Source of the DNA: Ruminococcaceae bacterium UBA7075
Lineage (GTDB): Bacteria; Bacillota; Clostridia; Oscillospirales; Acutalibacteraceae
Length of the DNA stretch: 64,000 nt
Direction of reading: 5' to 3'
Assembly (NCBI GenBank): GCA_002493635.1
Contig: DKZL01000075.1
Location: forward strand, 63,574-127,573
Every line of letters starts with the position of its first letter. Positions within the stretch are counted from its first letter, which is position 1. The notes under the pieces are model-generated. The model did no database searches. It worked only from the letters and a program-made list of their open reading frames with translations, and was not told the DNA's origin. A program made the translations under genes and the position numbers. Shown in pieces: positions 44,508 to 53,777 of this stretch.

Positions 44508-45215
44508 ATGGACAAAGATGAAAATATATTTTTGACTAATAATCTGATTTCTGAATCTGAAGAGTTAGAGTATGATAATTCATCTGTCAAGACTGCTTCG
44601 AAAGACGGCTGCTCAACAGATAAGAATCCAGGTAACAAAGGAACAGGCGAGAATGGCAAAATTAAAATTGCAGTAGCTGATCCCGACGGAGCAGTTGCAG
44701 GAATTTTTGATTGGGTTCGCTGCATAATTTTTGCAATAGCGATTGTTATAGTCTGTCTTACCTTTGTGTTCCGTCTTGTAAATGTTGACGGCTCTTCAAT
44801 GTATGACACGCTTTCCTCAGACGATAAAGTAATTGTTACTAACTTTATGTATACTCCAAAAACCAATGATATTGTTGTTATTTCTCATGGTGCACAGTAT
44901 GCAAATCCGATTATTAAGCGTGTTATTGCAACAGAAGGTCAATCCGTTAAACTGGATTATGAAAATGACAGAATTATTGTTGACGGCATTGTAATTGATG
45001 AACCTTATATTGATGGCTCATCGTTTTGCGGCAATATCGGCGATAACGAAATTCCCGATGTAATACCTGAGGGCAAAATTTTTGTTATGGGCGATAACCG
45101 CAAGGTTTCTATGGACAGCCGTAGCACAAAGATTGGTCTTATTGACGTTAATGATGTAATAGGTAAGGCACAGATTGTTGCTTTTCCTTTTGATCATTTG
45201 GGTTATCTTTATTAA
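44508..45215 (+). CDS. lepB: Signal peptidase I
   Basis: Type I signal peptidase removes signal peptides from exported proteins at the outer face of the membrane. The 235-residue protein has a long, acidic cytoplasmic N-terminus (about 1-65), one membrane segment (about 73-88), the catalytic serine S97 in VDGSSMYDT and the general-base lysine K137 in PIIKRVIA, then GDNR and SRSTKIG motifs. The N-terminal tail is longer than in Bacillus SipS. GTAGGTGA precedes the ATG. Confidence 0.94.
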   Translation: MDKDENIFLTNNLISESEELEYDNSSVKTASKDGCSTDKNPGNKGTGENGKIKIAVADPDGAVAGIFDWVRCIIFAIAIVIVCLTFVFRLVNVDGSSMYDTLSSDDKVIVTNFMYTPKTNDIVVISHGAQYANPIIKRVIATEGQSVKLDYENDRIIVDGIVIDEPYIDGSSFCGNIGDNEIPDVIPEGKIFVMGDNRKVSMDSRSTKIGLIDVNDVIGKAQIVAFPFDHLGYLY

Positions 45216-45239
45216 GTAACTGTGCTTATTTAATTTATA

Positions 45240-45268
45240 TTGAATTTAGTCTGTTTCTGTTTTATAAT
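45240..45268 (+). promoter_or_regulatory. Promoter of rbgA-rnhB-yraN
   Basis: TTGAAT (45240-45245), a 17-base spacer and TATAAT (45263-45268), 37 bases before the rbgA start. The -10 box lies in the loop of a hairpin described separately. Confidence 0.75.
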
Positions 45269-45289
45269 GGAGACAGACTTATTTTATTA
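45248..45289 (+). terminator. Hairpin after lepB whose loop holds the rbgA -10 box
   Basis: AGTCTGTTTCT (45248-45258) can pair with GGAGACAGACT (45269-45279) over 11 positions with two G-T pairs; TTATTTTATT follows. It may terminate lepB transcripts. The 10-base loop contains TATAAT of the next promoter. Confidence 0.55.
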
Positions 45290-45304
45290 AAGGATGTTTT
45301 TTTT

Positions 45305-46177
45305 ATGAGTGAAATGCAAAATATACAATGGTTTCCGGGTCATATGACAAAAACCAAGAGAAAGATACAGTCAAGTCTGAAGCTTGTTGATGCTGTTGCC
45401 GAGATTATAGATGCAAGGATTCCGATAAGCAGTCGTAATCCGGATCTTGCGCAGATCATTCAAAGTAAGCCAAGACTTGTTTTAATCAATAAATGTGATA
45501 TGGCAAATCAGACAGCTACAAAGATGTGGATTGAACATTTTAAAAGACAGGGAATCACAGCAATAGCCATTGATTGTAAAAGCGGCAGAGGACTTAATCA
45601 GTTTGCTCCTGCCGTTAATAAGGTACTTGCGCAAAGACTTGAAAAGCTAAAGTCAAAAGGTATGATTAATCCTATGTTAAGAATTATGATTGTCGGAATT
45701 CCTAATGTCGGAAAATCATCTTTTATCAACAGAATTGCAAAGCAAAACAGAGCAAAAGTAGAGGACAGACCGGGCGTTACAAGGGGTAATCAGTGGTATA
45801 CAATAGCTAAAAATCTTGAAATGCTTGATACACCCGGTGTACTATGGCCGAAATTTGATGATAAAATAGTGGGAGAACATCTTGCCTTTACCGGAGCGGT
45901 CAAAGATCAGATACTTGATATTGAGCTTCTTGCAGTCAGATTACTTGATTTTCTCAAAAAACTAAAACCAAAGGATTTTATTGAGCGCTTTAAACTTGAA
46001 GATGCAGATATTGAAAATATAGAGTCATATGAATTGCTTGAACTTATAGGTAAAAAACGAGGAATGTTAGTATCAGGCGGTGAAGTGAATACTGAGCGTG
46101 CCGCTATTATGCTGCTTGATGAGTTCAGAGCTGCAAAACTTGGAAGAATTACAGTGGAGATGCCTTATGAAGAATGA
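45305..46177 (+). CDS. rbgA: Ribosome biogenesis GTPase RbgA (YlqF)
   Basis: RbgA is required for late 50S assembly in Firmicutes. The 290-residue circularly permuted GTPase has G4 N62-K-C-D65 before G1 G131-IPNVGKSS and G3 D175-T-P-G, and an N-terminal WFPGHMTKTKRKI block typical of YlqF. The C-terminal helical domain (about 220-290) is present. It begins an operon with rnhB and yraN, overlapping rnhB by 11 bases, the same neighbourhood as in Bacillus. Confidence 0.95.
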   Translation: MSEMQNIQWFPGHMTKTKRKIQSSLKLVDAVAEIIDARIPISSRNPDLAQIIQSKPRLVLINKCDMANQTATKMWIEHFKRQGITAIAIDCKSGRGLNQFAPAVNKVLAQRLEKLKSKGMINPMLRIMIVGIPNVGKSSFINRIAKQNRAKVEDRPGVTRGNQWYTIAKNLEMLDTPGVLWPKFDDKIVGEHLAFTGAVKDQILDIELLAVRLLDFLKKLKPKDFIERFKLEDADIENIESYELLELIGKKRGMLVSGGEVNTERAAIMLLDEFRAAKLGRITVEMPYEE

Positions 46178-46778
46178 CTTTAATTGGCTTGAATATGAAC
46201 ATAATGCGATAAGCAGAGGCTATCATGCTGTTTGTGGTGTGGATGAAGCCGGCAGAGGACCGCTTGCAGGACCTGTTTGTGCTGCTGCCGTTATTTTGCC
46301 TCCTAACACCACCATTGACGGTGTTAATGATTCAAAAAAGCTTTCTGAAAAGAAGAGAGAAATGCTTTTTGAAGTAATAAAAGAACAGTCTGTTTCATAC
46401 AGTATAGCGTTTGCATCGGTAGAAGAAATCGAAGAAATGAATATACTTAATGCCACTATGCTTGCAATGAAACGAGCAATTGAGGGATTGGATGTTAAAG
46501 CTGATTATGCAATGATCGACGGTAATCGTTTGCCGAATCTTGAAATTCCTGCGGAATATATTATAAAAGGCGACGCAAAGTCAATGTCAATAGCGTGTGC
46601 CTCTATTCTTGCAAAGGTTTCAAGAGATAGACTTTGTTATAAGTATGCAGAAGAATATCCGCAATACGGTTTTGATAAACACAAGGGATACGGCACAAAA
46701 CTTCACCGAGAAGCTATAATAGAATATGGTCCGTGCCCATACCACAGAATGAGTTTTTTAAAGAAAATAAAAAAATGA
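46167..46778 (+). CDS. rnhB: Ribonuclease HII
   Basis: RNase HII removes ribonucleotides from DNA and RNA-DNA hybrids. The 203-residue protein has the catalytic D26-E27 in GVDEAGRGPLAGP, AMIDGN, and the GDAKSMSIACASILAKVSRDR block with the remaining acidic ligands. The ATG at 46167 overlaps rbgA; the open frame extends upstream inside rbgA but is not family-like. Its stop overlaps the yraN start (ATGA). Confidence 0.95.
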   Translation: MKNDFNWLEYEHNAISRGYHAVCGVDEAGRGPLAGPVCAAAVILPPNTTIDGVNDSKKLSEKKREMLFEVIKEQSVSYSIAFASVEEIEEMNILNATMLAMKRAIEGLDVKADYAMIDGNRLPNLEIPAEYIIKGDAKSMSIACASILAKVSRDRLCYKYAEEYPQYGFDKHKGYGTKLHREAIIEYGPCPYHRMSFLKKIKK

Positions 46779-47167
46779 AAATATATTCGTCAAAAGAAAT
46801 TGGCAACAAGGGTGAGAAATACGCTGAAATTTATTTAAAAAAGCATAATTTTAAAGTTCTTAACAGGAATTATAATACTCGCTTTGGTGAGATAGACATC
46901 ATTGCCGAAAACAAAGATAGAATTGCATTTGTTGAAGTAAAAACACGTCATCACGACTCTCTTGCAATGCCATATGAAGCTGTAGATTTAAAAAAACAGA
47001 AACGGATAATCAAAGCAGCAATGATGTATCTTACAAAAAATGAAACAGATAAATTTTGCAGCTTTGATGTTTGCGAGGTTATTATTGACAGTTCAAACTT
47101 GAAATTAATCAGTATTAATTACATTGAAAATGCTTTTGAACAGGAGAGCAACTATGAAACTTATTGA
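46775..47167 (+). CDS. yraN: YraN-family endonuclease-like protein
   Basis: A 130-residue UPF0102 (YraN) protein with the Holliday-junction-resolvase-like nuclease fold. The core is visible: GEKYAEIYLKKHNFKVLNRNY, then FGEIDIIAENKDRIAFVEVKTR with the E-x-D and E-V-K acidic/lysine residues. Physiological role is unknown. The ATG at 46775 overlaps the rnhB stop; the 3' end overlaps the dipeptidase start by 14 bases. Confidence 0.9.
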   Translation: MKIYSSKEIGNKGEKYAEIYLKKHNFKVLNRNYNTRFGEIDIIAENKDRIAFVEVKTRHHDSLAMPYEAVDLKKQKRIIKAAMMYLTKNETDKFCSFDVCEVIIDSSNLKLISINYIENAFEQESNYETY

Positions 47168-48076
47168 TTTGCATTGTGATGCTCTTTATATTTCAGCAAT
47201 GCGAAATATTCATCTGAATGACAGTTCATTGGAAACAAAGCTTGCCTCTGATGATGACAACAAGCTTGAGTGTTATGCAATATGGCTTCCGGATGATTTG
47301 GACGGAGATACTGCTGAAGAAATGTTTTATTCCGCCGCCCATCGCATAAAAAATGAATGTGATAAGTGTAATATAAAACTTCTGAACTCCGGAAAAAATT
47401 TGACATCCAGTTTTTTAAGTAACACTAACAGTGCCTTTTTCACAGTTGAAAATGCTCTTGCACTAAACAGAAAGATTGAAAATGTAAGACGTTTTTCCAA
47501 ACTCGGTGTCAAAATTATGACTCTTACCTGGAATGCTCATAATCATATAGGTGACGGTTCGAATGTTGAAAAGCCCGTTGGAATTACTCCGTTTGGAAAG
47601 CAAGTCGTTGCTGAAATGGAAAAGTATGGGATTATAATTGATATTTCTCACGCAAGCGAAAAACTCTTTTATGATGTTGCAGAAATTTCCCGAAAGCCTT
47701 TTGTTGCTACACATTCCGACTCAAGGACGGTCACACCGCACAGACGCAATCTGACAGATGAACAATTAAAAATAATCAAAGACAGAAATGGACTTGTAGG
47801 GCTTAATTTTCATAATGCTTTTTTGAATATTGAGCCTGATCGCGCTTCTGTTTATGATATTTTAAGACATACAGAACATTTTTATCACTCGGTGGTGAAA
47901 ATGTTATTGCATTAGGCTCTGATTTTGACGGCTGTACTTTGCCTGAGGATATAAAGGGTGGCGAAAGTATGGCTGAATTGTATGAATTGTTTTTAAGGCA
48001 CAATTACAATGAAACGCTTGTCAATAAGATTTTTTATAAAAATGCCCTTAATTTCTTTGAAAACTTTGACATTTAG
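47154..48076 (+). pseudogene. Membrane-dipeptidase-like (peptidase M19) gene broken by a frameshift
   Basis: Read from the ATG at 47154 (ribosome binding site CAGGAGAG), this is an M19 dipeptidase: H7-x-D9 in DLHCDALY, TVENALAL with the bridging glutamate, LTWNAHN, ISHAS and THSDSRTV. After the TTTTT run at 47879-47883 the frame reaches a stop at 47913-47915. The other frame continues the family sequence without a break: SLGGENVIALGSDFDGC, GGESMAEL, FYKNALNFFENF, stop at 48074-48076. One extra T in the run would restore a protein of about 307 residues. The lost part includes the late aspartate ligand (GSDFDG). Either a true lesion, a sequencing error in the homopolymer, or slippage. The last codons overlap the thrC promoter. 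Confidence 0.85.
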
Positions 48077-48094
48077 CGAATAATGTAGTAAAAT
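48066..48094 (+). promoter_or_regulatory. Promoter of thrC
   Basis: TTGACA (48066-48071), a 17-base spacer and TAAAAT (48089-48094). The -35 box overlaps the last codons of the dipeptidase frame. Confidence 0.78.
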
Positions 48095-48130
48095 ATTTGA
48101 TGTTTAAAGCCATTTGAAAGGAAGATTTCA

Positions 48131-49639
48131 ATGTTATACAACAGTACTCAAAATGCAGCAGAGGTCGTTTCGTCTGCACAGGCAATTTCACAGGGTATTT
48201 CTAAGGACGGTGGTTTATTTGTACCGCAGGAATTTCCCAAATACGATGAAGCAACATTACAATCTCTTCTGAAAGAAGATTACAGAGGCAGGGCTAAGAA
48301 GGTATTTTCTGATTTTCTTACTGATTTTACTGCTGAAGAGATAAGCGATTGTGTTGAAAAAGCTTATACTGCCGAAAAATTCGGCGGAAATAATCCTGCA
48401 CCGCTCGCTTTATGTAATATTGATGGAAAAGAGCTTAACATACTTGAATTATGGCACGGTCCTACATGTGCATTTAAGGATATGGCACTCCAGATTTTAC
48501 CTCATCTTCTTACGAAGTCACTAAAGAAGACATATGACGGTAAAACTGCGGTAATACTTGTTGCTACATCAGGCGATACGGGTAAGGCTGCTCTTGAGGG
48601 CTTTAAGGATGTAGAAAACACAAAAATCATTGTATTCTATCCTGTTGACGGCGTAAGTCCTATGCAGAAGCATCAGATGAATACGCAGGAAGGCAGTAAT
48701 GTTACTGTTTGTGCAATCAAAGGTAACTTTGACGATGCTCAGACAGGTGTAAAGAAAATTTTTACAACACCTTCAGTCAGTGAAAAACTCGCAGAGAACA
48801 ATATGTTGTTTTCTTCTGCAAATTCAATTAACTGGGGCAGACTTCTTCCTCAGATTGTTTACTATATATCTGCATATTGTGATATGGTAAATGAAGGCAA
48901 AATTAAACTCGGTGATAAAATTAATGTTGTTGTACCTACCGGTAATTTTGGCAATATTCTTGCTGCATACTATGCAAGTTTAATGGGACTTCCAATATCT
49001 AAATTCATTTGCGCTTCAAATTCAAATAATGTTCTCACCGACTTTATAAATACAGGCATATACGATAAGAACAGACAATTCCACACAACAATTTCCCCTT
49101 CAATGGATATTCTTGTGTCAAGCAATCTTGAGCGTTTGCTTTACAAGCTTTCCGGCGATGACGACAAAATTGTCAAAAATTGGATGGATTCACTTAAATC
49201 CGAGGGAAAATACGAGGTTAGCGACGAAGTAAAAGCTGTAATAAAAGAAAAGTTTTTCGGTGGATTTTGTGATGATACCGATACTAAGGCTACCATCAGT
49301 AAGATGTTTAATGAACAGAACTATCTTTGCGATACTCACACAGCAGTTGCAATTAATGTGTATGAGCAGTATGTTGAAAAAACAGGTGATACAACACCTT
49401 CTGTAATAGCATCTACTGCAAGTCCGTATAAATTCTCTAAAGCTGTTTTGGAGTCTGTTGCCCCGGATTCTGAGTTACCGCAAAGCGAATTTGAGATTGT
49501 TGATGTTCTCAACAGCATTTCAAAAGCACCTGTTCCGGCACCTCTTGCTGATCTTAAGAACAAGACATCCCGATTTTCTGATGTTACAGAATCAGATGAT
49601 ATGGAAACCTATGTTCTTTCTGCGCTTGGAATCAAATAA
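48131..49639 (+). CDS. thrC: Threonine synthase
   Basis: ThrC converts O-phosphohomoserine to threonine with PLP. The 502-residue protein has the fold-type II pattern of the long (E. coli/yeast-like) threonine synthases: ISKDGGLFVP near the N-terminus, the PLP lysine K116 in PTCAFKDMAL, VATSGDTGKAALEGF and VPTGNFGNILAAYYA. Ribosome binding site AAAGGAAG precedes the ATG. It shares one base with the phosphoesterase gene. No hom or thrB is in the window. Confidence 0.95.
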   Translation: MLYNSTQNAAEVVSSAQAISQGISKDGGLFVPQEFPKYDEATLQSLLKEDYRGRAKKVFSDFLTDFTAEEISDCVEKAYTAEKFGGNNPAPLALCNIDGKELNILELWHGPTCAFKDMALQILPHLLTKSLKKTYDGKTAVILVATSGDTGKAALEGFKDVENTKIIVFYPVDGVSPMQKHQMNTQEGSNVTVCAIKGNFDDAQTGVKKIFTTPSVSEKLAENNMLFSSANSINWGRLLPQIVYYISAYCDMVNEGKIKLGDKINVVVPTGNFGNILAAYYASLMGLPISKFICASNSNNVLTDFINTGIYDKNRQFHTTISPSMDILVSSNLERLLYKLSGDDDKIVKNWMDSLKSEGKYEVSDEVKAVIKEKFFGGFCDDTDTKATISKMFNEQNYLCDTHTAVAINVYEQYVEKTGDTTPSVIASTASPYKFSKAVLESVAPDSELPQSEFEIVDVLNSISKAPVPAPLADLKNKTSRFSDVTESDDMETYVLSALGIK

Positions 49640-50328
49640 TGTCTTTGTTTGCAATAGCTGACCTTCATCTTTCACTCGGAGAAGACAAGCCGATGGACAT
49701 ATTTGCCGGTTGGAATGATTATGTCAGCAGGCTGAAAAATAATTGGCTTAAGCTTATTGATAATGATGATACAGTTGTTATCGGCGGAGATATTTCCTGG
49801 GCAATGAAGCTTGAAGATACTCTTGAGGATTTTCTGTGGATTAACGAATTGCCCGGAAAGAAGATATTTTTAAAGGGCAATCACGACTATTGGTGGGGAA
49901 CAAAAAGCAAAATTGATAAATTTCTTGATGCAAATAATCTTAACACTATTTCTGTTTTGTTTAATAATTCTTATGTTTGTGATGAGTATGCTGTTTGCGG
50001 TACAAGAGGTTGGTTTTTAGAAAATGACACCCCTGAGGATGTTAAAGTGCTGAACCGAGAGATCGGCAGACTCAGAACTTCCATTGCTTCAGCAGTTAAT
50101 ACTCATAAGGAACCGATAGTATTTTTACACTATCCGCCGTATTATAACAATATTGAATGTAAAGAGATTATTGATGTTCTTCTTGAGTATAACATTAAGA
50201 AATGTTACTACGGACACATTCACGGAGCTAAGAATTTCAGAAATGCCTTTGAAGGAAATTACAAAGGTATTGAATTAAAGCTTATTTCTTGCGATAGATT
50301 GTCGTTTGTACCTATGCTTGTACGATAA
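49639..50328 (+). CDS. Calcineurin-like metallophosphoesterase
   Basis: A 229-residue metallophosphoesterase. The di-metal motifs run in order: D8-L-H10 (ADLHLS), GGDISW, KGNHDYWW, LHYPPYY and GHIHG. The substrate is unknown; related clostridial proteins are annotated only by domain. It starts in the stop codon of thrC (TAATG), so the two are translationally coupled, though no functional link is evident. Confidence 0.88.
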   Translation: MSLFAIADLHLSLGEDKPMDIFAGWNDYVSRLKNNWLKLIDNDDTVVIGGDISWAMKLEDTLEDFLWINELPGKKIFLKGNHDYWWGTKSKIDKFLDANNLNTISVLFNNSYVCDEYAVCGTRGWFLENDTPEDVKVLNREIGRLRTSIASAVNTHKEPIVFLHYPPYYNNIECKEIIDVLLEYNIKKCYYGHIHGAKNFRNAFEGNYKGIELKLISCDRLSFVPMLVR

Positions 50329-50342
50329 TTTTGATTTATCTA

Positions 50343-50371
50343 TTGGCAAATGATTTGTCTTATGATATAAT
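50343..50371 (+). promoter_or_regulatory. Promoter of tig-clpP-clpX
   Basis: TTGGCA (50343-50348), a 17-base spacer and TATAAT (50366-50371), with TTGGAGGA shortly before the tig ATG. Confidence 0.75.
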
Positions 50372-50409
50372 AAAGCGATATATTATAAATTACATTGGAG
50401 GAAATTACA

Positions 50410-51690
50410 ATGGCATTAAAGGAAAGTACAAAAAAAGAACAGGCTAATTCATACGAATTAGTAGTAAGCGTTGACGGTGAAACATTTGAAAAAGCTGTAA
50501 ATGCAGTATATAAAAAGCAGGTAAAGAATATTAATATTCAGGGCTTTAGAAAGGGTAAAGCTCCAAGAGCAGTTGTCGAGAAGATGTACGGCTCTGAGGT
50601 ATTCTATGAGGATGCTATGCAGGACTGTTATCCTGACGCTCTTTATGACGCTGCAAAAGAAGCAGGTATAGAGATTGTTAAGGTTGAGTCACTTGAAGCT
50701 GTTGAGGCTTCTAAGAATGGTTTCACATTCAAAACAAATGTAATCGTTAAGCCTACTATGGAAATTAACAATTACAAGGGTATCGAGGTTGAAAAGAAGT
50801 CAACAGAAGTAACCGATGAGCTTATTGACGCAGAGATTGAAAAAATCCGCGAGCGCAACTCAAGAATGGTTACCGTTGAAGACAGAGCATGCGAAAACGG
50901 CGATACAGCAGTAATTGACTTTGAAGGTTTTGCTGACGGTGTTGCTTTCGAAGGCGGTAAGGCTGAAAACTATAATCTTAAGCTTGGCTCAGGCAACTTT
51001 ATTCCCGGCTTTGAGGAGCAGATTGTGGGTCACAAGACCGGTGAAGAGTTTAGCATAAATGTTAAATTCCCTGAGGATTATCAGGCTGAAGAGCTCAAAG
51101 GTAAGGACGCTGAGTTTAAGATTGTTCTTCACGAGATTAAGACAACTGAGCTTCCTGAAGTGGACGATGAGTTTGTGAAGGATGTAACAGATAAGGATAC
51201 ACTTGATGAGTGGAAAGAAGAGCTCAAGGAAACTGTTGCAGCTCGTCTTGCTGATGAAGCTGACAAGGATGTTGACGATCAGATTGCAAATAAGCTTATG
51301 GAGCTTTTAGAGGGTGAAATTCCTGAGGCAATGTTTGAAAATCAGGCAAACGAGATGGTACGTGAGTTTGATATGCGTTTGCGTTCACAGGGTCTTGATA
51401 TGAATACATATATGCAGTATATGGGTATGGATCCAAACAGTCTTACTGATATGTATAAAGATGAGGCTGAAAAGAGAGTTAAATTAAGACTTGCTCTTGA
51501 AACAGTTGCTGTAAAAGAAAATATCGAAGTATCTTCTGATGATTTAGAAGAAGAATATAAGAAGATCGCTGAAAACTATAAGATGGAAGTTGAGCAGGTT
51601 AAGGCTTCAATTCCTGAGGAATCACTTACTGAGGATATAAAGGTTGAAAAGGCACTTAATCTCGTAAAAGATAATGCGATAATAAAGTGA
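50410..51690 (+). CDS. tig: Trigger factor
   Basis: Trigger factor is the ribosome-bound chaperone and peptidyl-prolyl isomerase that meets nascent chains. The 426-residue protein has the N-terminal ribosome-binding domain with the FRKGKAPR signature (GFRKGKAPRAVVEK), the FKBP-type PPIase domain (about 150-240, DTAVIDFEGFADG, SGNFIPGFEEQ) and the helical C-terminal arms. I take the ATG at 50410, 8 bases after TTGGAGGA. Order tig-clpP-clpX-lon is conserved in bacteria. Confidence 0.95.
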   Translation: MALKESTKKEQANSYELVVSVDGETFEKAVNAVYKKQVKNINIQGFRKGKAPRAVVEKMYGSEVFYEDAMQDCYPDALYDAAKEAGIEIVKVESLEAVEASKNGFTFKTNVIVKPTMEINNYKGIEVEKKSTEVTDELIDAEIEKIRERNSRMVTVEDRACENGDTAVIDFEGFADGVAFEGGKAENYNLKLGSGNFIPGFEEQIVGHKTGEEFSINVKFPEDYQAEELKGKDAEFKIVLHEIKTTELPEVDDEFVKDVTDKDTLDEWKEELKETVAARLADEADKDVDDQIANKLMELLEGEIPEAMFENQANEMVREFDMRLRSQGLDMNTYMQYMGMDPNSLTDMYKDEAEKRVKLRLALETVAVKENIEVSSDDLEEEYKKIAENYKMEVEQVKASIPEESLTEDIKVEKALNLVKDNAIIK

Positions 51691-51748
51691 TTAATTTGAA
51701 TACTTTTGAGTTTTCTGTCAATTATTAATTTAGAAAGGTTATGATTAA

Positions 51749-52330
51749 ATGGCATTAGTACCATATGTTGTTGAACAGACAAACAGAGGCGAACGCTCCT
51801 ACGACATTTATTCTCGTCTTTTAAATGACAGAATTATTATGCTTAATGAAGAGGTTAACAGCGCAAGCGCAAGTGTTGTTGTTGCTCAGCTGCTTTATCT
51901 TGAGAGTCAGGATCCTACAAAGGATATTAGTCTTTATATTAATAGTCCCGGCGGAAGTGTTACAGACGGCTTTGCTATTTACGATACAATGAACTACATT
52001 AAATGTGATGTTTCAACTATCTGTATGGGTATGGCTGCAAGTATGGGTGCTTTCTTGCTTGCTGCCGGAACTAAGGGAAAGAGACTTGCTCTTCCTAACA
52101 GTGACATTATGATTCATCAGCCTTCAGGTGGTGCACAGGGTCAGGCAACAGATATGGAAATTCATACAAAGCATATTCTTGACATTAAGCAGCGCCTTAA
52201 TAAAATTCTTTCTGATAACACAGGTCAGCCTATTGATGTTATTGCAAGAGATACAAATCGTGATAACTTTATGTCTGCACAGCAGGCACTTGAATATGGT
52301 CTTATTGACAAGGTAATTGAAAAAAGATAA
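51749..52330 (+). CDS. clpP: ATP-dependent Clp protease proteolytic subunit
   Basis: ClpP forms the 14-mer serine protease chamber served by ClpX. The 193-residue protein has the complete triad S98 (MAASMGAF), H123 (IHQPSGG) and D172 (RDNFM), plus the N-terminal VVEQTNRGERSYDIYSRLL. Length is typical. AGAAAGG lies before the ATG. Fifteen bases separate it from clpX. I see no perfect CtsR operator in the 58 bases upstream. Confidence 0.97.
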   Translation: MALVPYVVEQTNRGERSYDIYSRLLNDRIIMLNEEVNSASASVVVAQLLYLESQDPTKDISLYINSPGGSVTDGFAIYDTMNYIKCDVSTICMGMAASMGAFLLAAGTKGKRLALPNSDIMIHQPSGGAQGQATDMEIHTKHILDIKQRLNKILSDNTGQPIDVIARDTNRDNFMSAQQALEYGLIDKVIEKR

Positions 52331-52345
52331 GGTGAGGAATAGCTA

Positions 52346-53605
52346 ATGGCTAATAAGCACAATAGCATGGATGTGTATTGTTCTTTTTGCGGCAAACCTG
52401 AGGGTATGGTTGGTCGTTTGTTTGAGGGCAAAGAGGGGTATATTTGTGATCAATGTGTAGAATTGTGTATGAATATGCTCGACTTTACAGATCAAATGGA
52501 AAATGACAGAAATGCAAACTATCCGTATATGTCGCAAGATAATAAACTGACAACATTTGATGACCTTTTAAAGCCAAAAGAAATTAAAGCAATTCTTGAT
52601 GAATATGTAATAGGTCAGGATAAGGCTAAGGTTACGCTCAGCGTTGCTGTTTACAATCATTATAAAAGAGCTTTCGCAAATGACGAGTCTATTGATTTTG
52701 CCAAGAGCAATGTTCTTCTTCTCGGCCCGACAGGTGTTGGAAAGACTTTGCTTGCACAAACGCTTGCACAGGCGCTTGATGTTCCGTTTGCTATTGCTGA
52801 TGCTACTACTCTTACAGAAGCAGGATATGTCGGCGAAGATGTTGAAAATATCCTTCTCAAATTAATTCAGGCTGCTGATTTTGATATAGAAAAGGCTGAA
52901 AGAGGCATTATCTATATTGATGAAATTGATAAAATTGCAAGAAAGTCTGAAAACCCCTCAATAACACGTGATGTAAGCGGTGAGGGTGTTCAACAGGCAT
53001 TACTTAAAATTGTTGAAGGTACAGTCGCAAATGTACCTCCACAGGGAGGCAGAAAGCATCCCCAACAGGAGTTTTTACAAATTGATACAAAGAATATTTT
53101 GTTTATTTGCGGCGGTGCTTTTGACGGACTTGAGAAAATCGTTGAAAAGCGCAAAGGGTCTTCTACTATTGGTTTTGAATCCCTTGTCCAGGCAAAGCAG
53201 GAACTTGATGAAACTGATTGGATGAAGGAAGTTACTGCTCACGATATAGTAAAATACGGTATTATTCCTGAACTTATAGGAAGACTGCCTGTTATTACTG
53301 CTCTGAGCGGTCTTGACACGGATGCGCTTGTTCAGATTTTGACTGTTCCTAAGAATTCAATAGTTCAACAGTATAAAAAACTTTTTGAGCTTGATGGTGT
53401 TCAGCTTGAATTTGAAGAAGAAGCTTTAAAAGAAATTGCTCATAAAGCTCAGGAACAAAAGACAGGTGCAAGAGGTCTTAGAGGTATCATTGAAGAGATT
53501 TTAACTCCACTGATGTTTGAAACTCCTTCTGATGACTCTATTACAAAGATTGTAATTACTAAGGATGTTGTATCAGGTAATGCAGAGCCTGTTATTGCTC
53601 GTTAA
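52346..53605 (+). CDS. clpX: ATP-dependent Clp protease ATP-binding subunit ClpX
   Basis: ClpX is the hexameric unfoldase that feeds ClpP. The 419-residue protein has the N-terminal zinc-binding domain (C12-x2-C15, C34-x2-C37), the AAA+ module with Walker A GPTGVGKTLLAQ, Walker B IIYIDEIDKIA, pore loop GYVGEDVE and arginine sensor blocks. RGSSTIGF is the stretch near the IGF region that contacts ClpP. A terminator follows. Confidence 0.97.
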   Translation: MANKHNSMDVYCSFCGKPEGMVGRLFEGKEGYICDQCVELCMNMLDFTDQMENDRNANYPYMSQDNKLTTFDDLLKPKEIKAILDEYVIGQDKAKVTLSVAVYNHYKRAFANDESIDFAKSNVLLLGPTGVGKTLLAQTLAQALDVPFAIADATTLTEAGYVGEDVENILLKLIQAADFDIEKAERGIIYIDEIDKIARKSENPSITRDVSGEGVQQALLKIVEGTVANVPPQGGRKHPQQEFLQIDTKNILFICGGAFDGLEKIVEKRKGSSTIGFESLVQAKQELDETDWMKEVTAHDIVKYGIIPELIGRLPVITALSGLDTDALVQILTVPKNSIVQQYKKLFELDGVQLEFEEEALKEIAHKAQEQKTGARGLRGIIEEILTPLMFETPSDDSITKIVITKDVVSGNAEPVIAR

Positions 53606-53681
53606 GGGTAATTTTGTTTTAATTATAAAAAAGATGCAAAGAGGCGTCAAAGCGTAACACAGCGTCTTAAATTTATGTATT

Positions 53682-53713
53682 AAAGCTGTATTGCAATTCA
53701 ATACAGCTTTTTT
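53682..53713 (+). terminator. Terminator after clpX
   Basis: AAAGCTGTATTG (53682-53693) pairs with CAATACAGCTTT (53699-53710) around a 5-base loop and runs into six Ts. Confidence 0.9.
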
Positions 53714-53777
53714 CAGTTCCAATAATAAAATTCAATTAAAAGTATTAGTATAATAACCTTGTAGAAAGGAATTGACT

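Noticed and set aside
53631..53660. CtsR-like half sites (GCAAAG...GTCAAA) between clpX and lon
   Set aside because: The spacing is off by a base and the first half is poor; it also lies upstream of a terminator rather than at a visible promoter.
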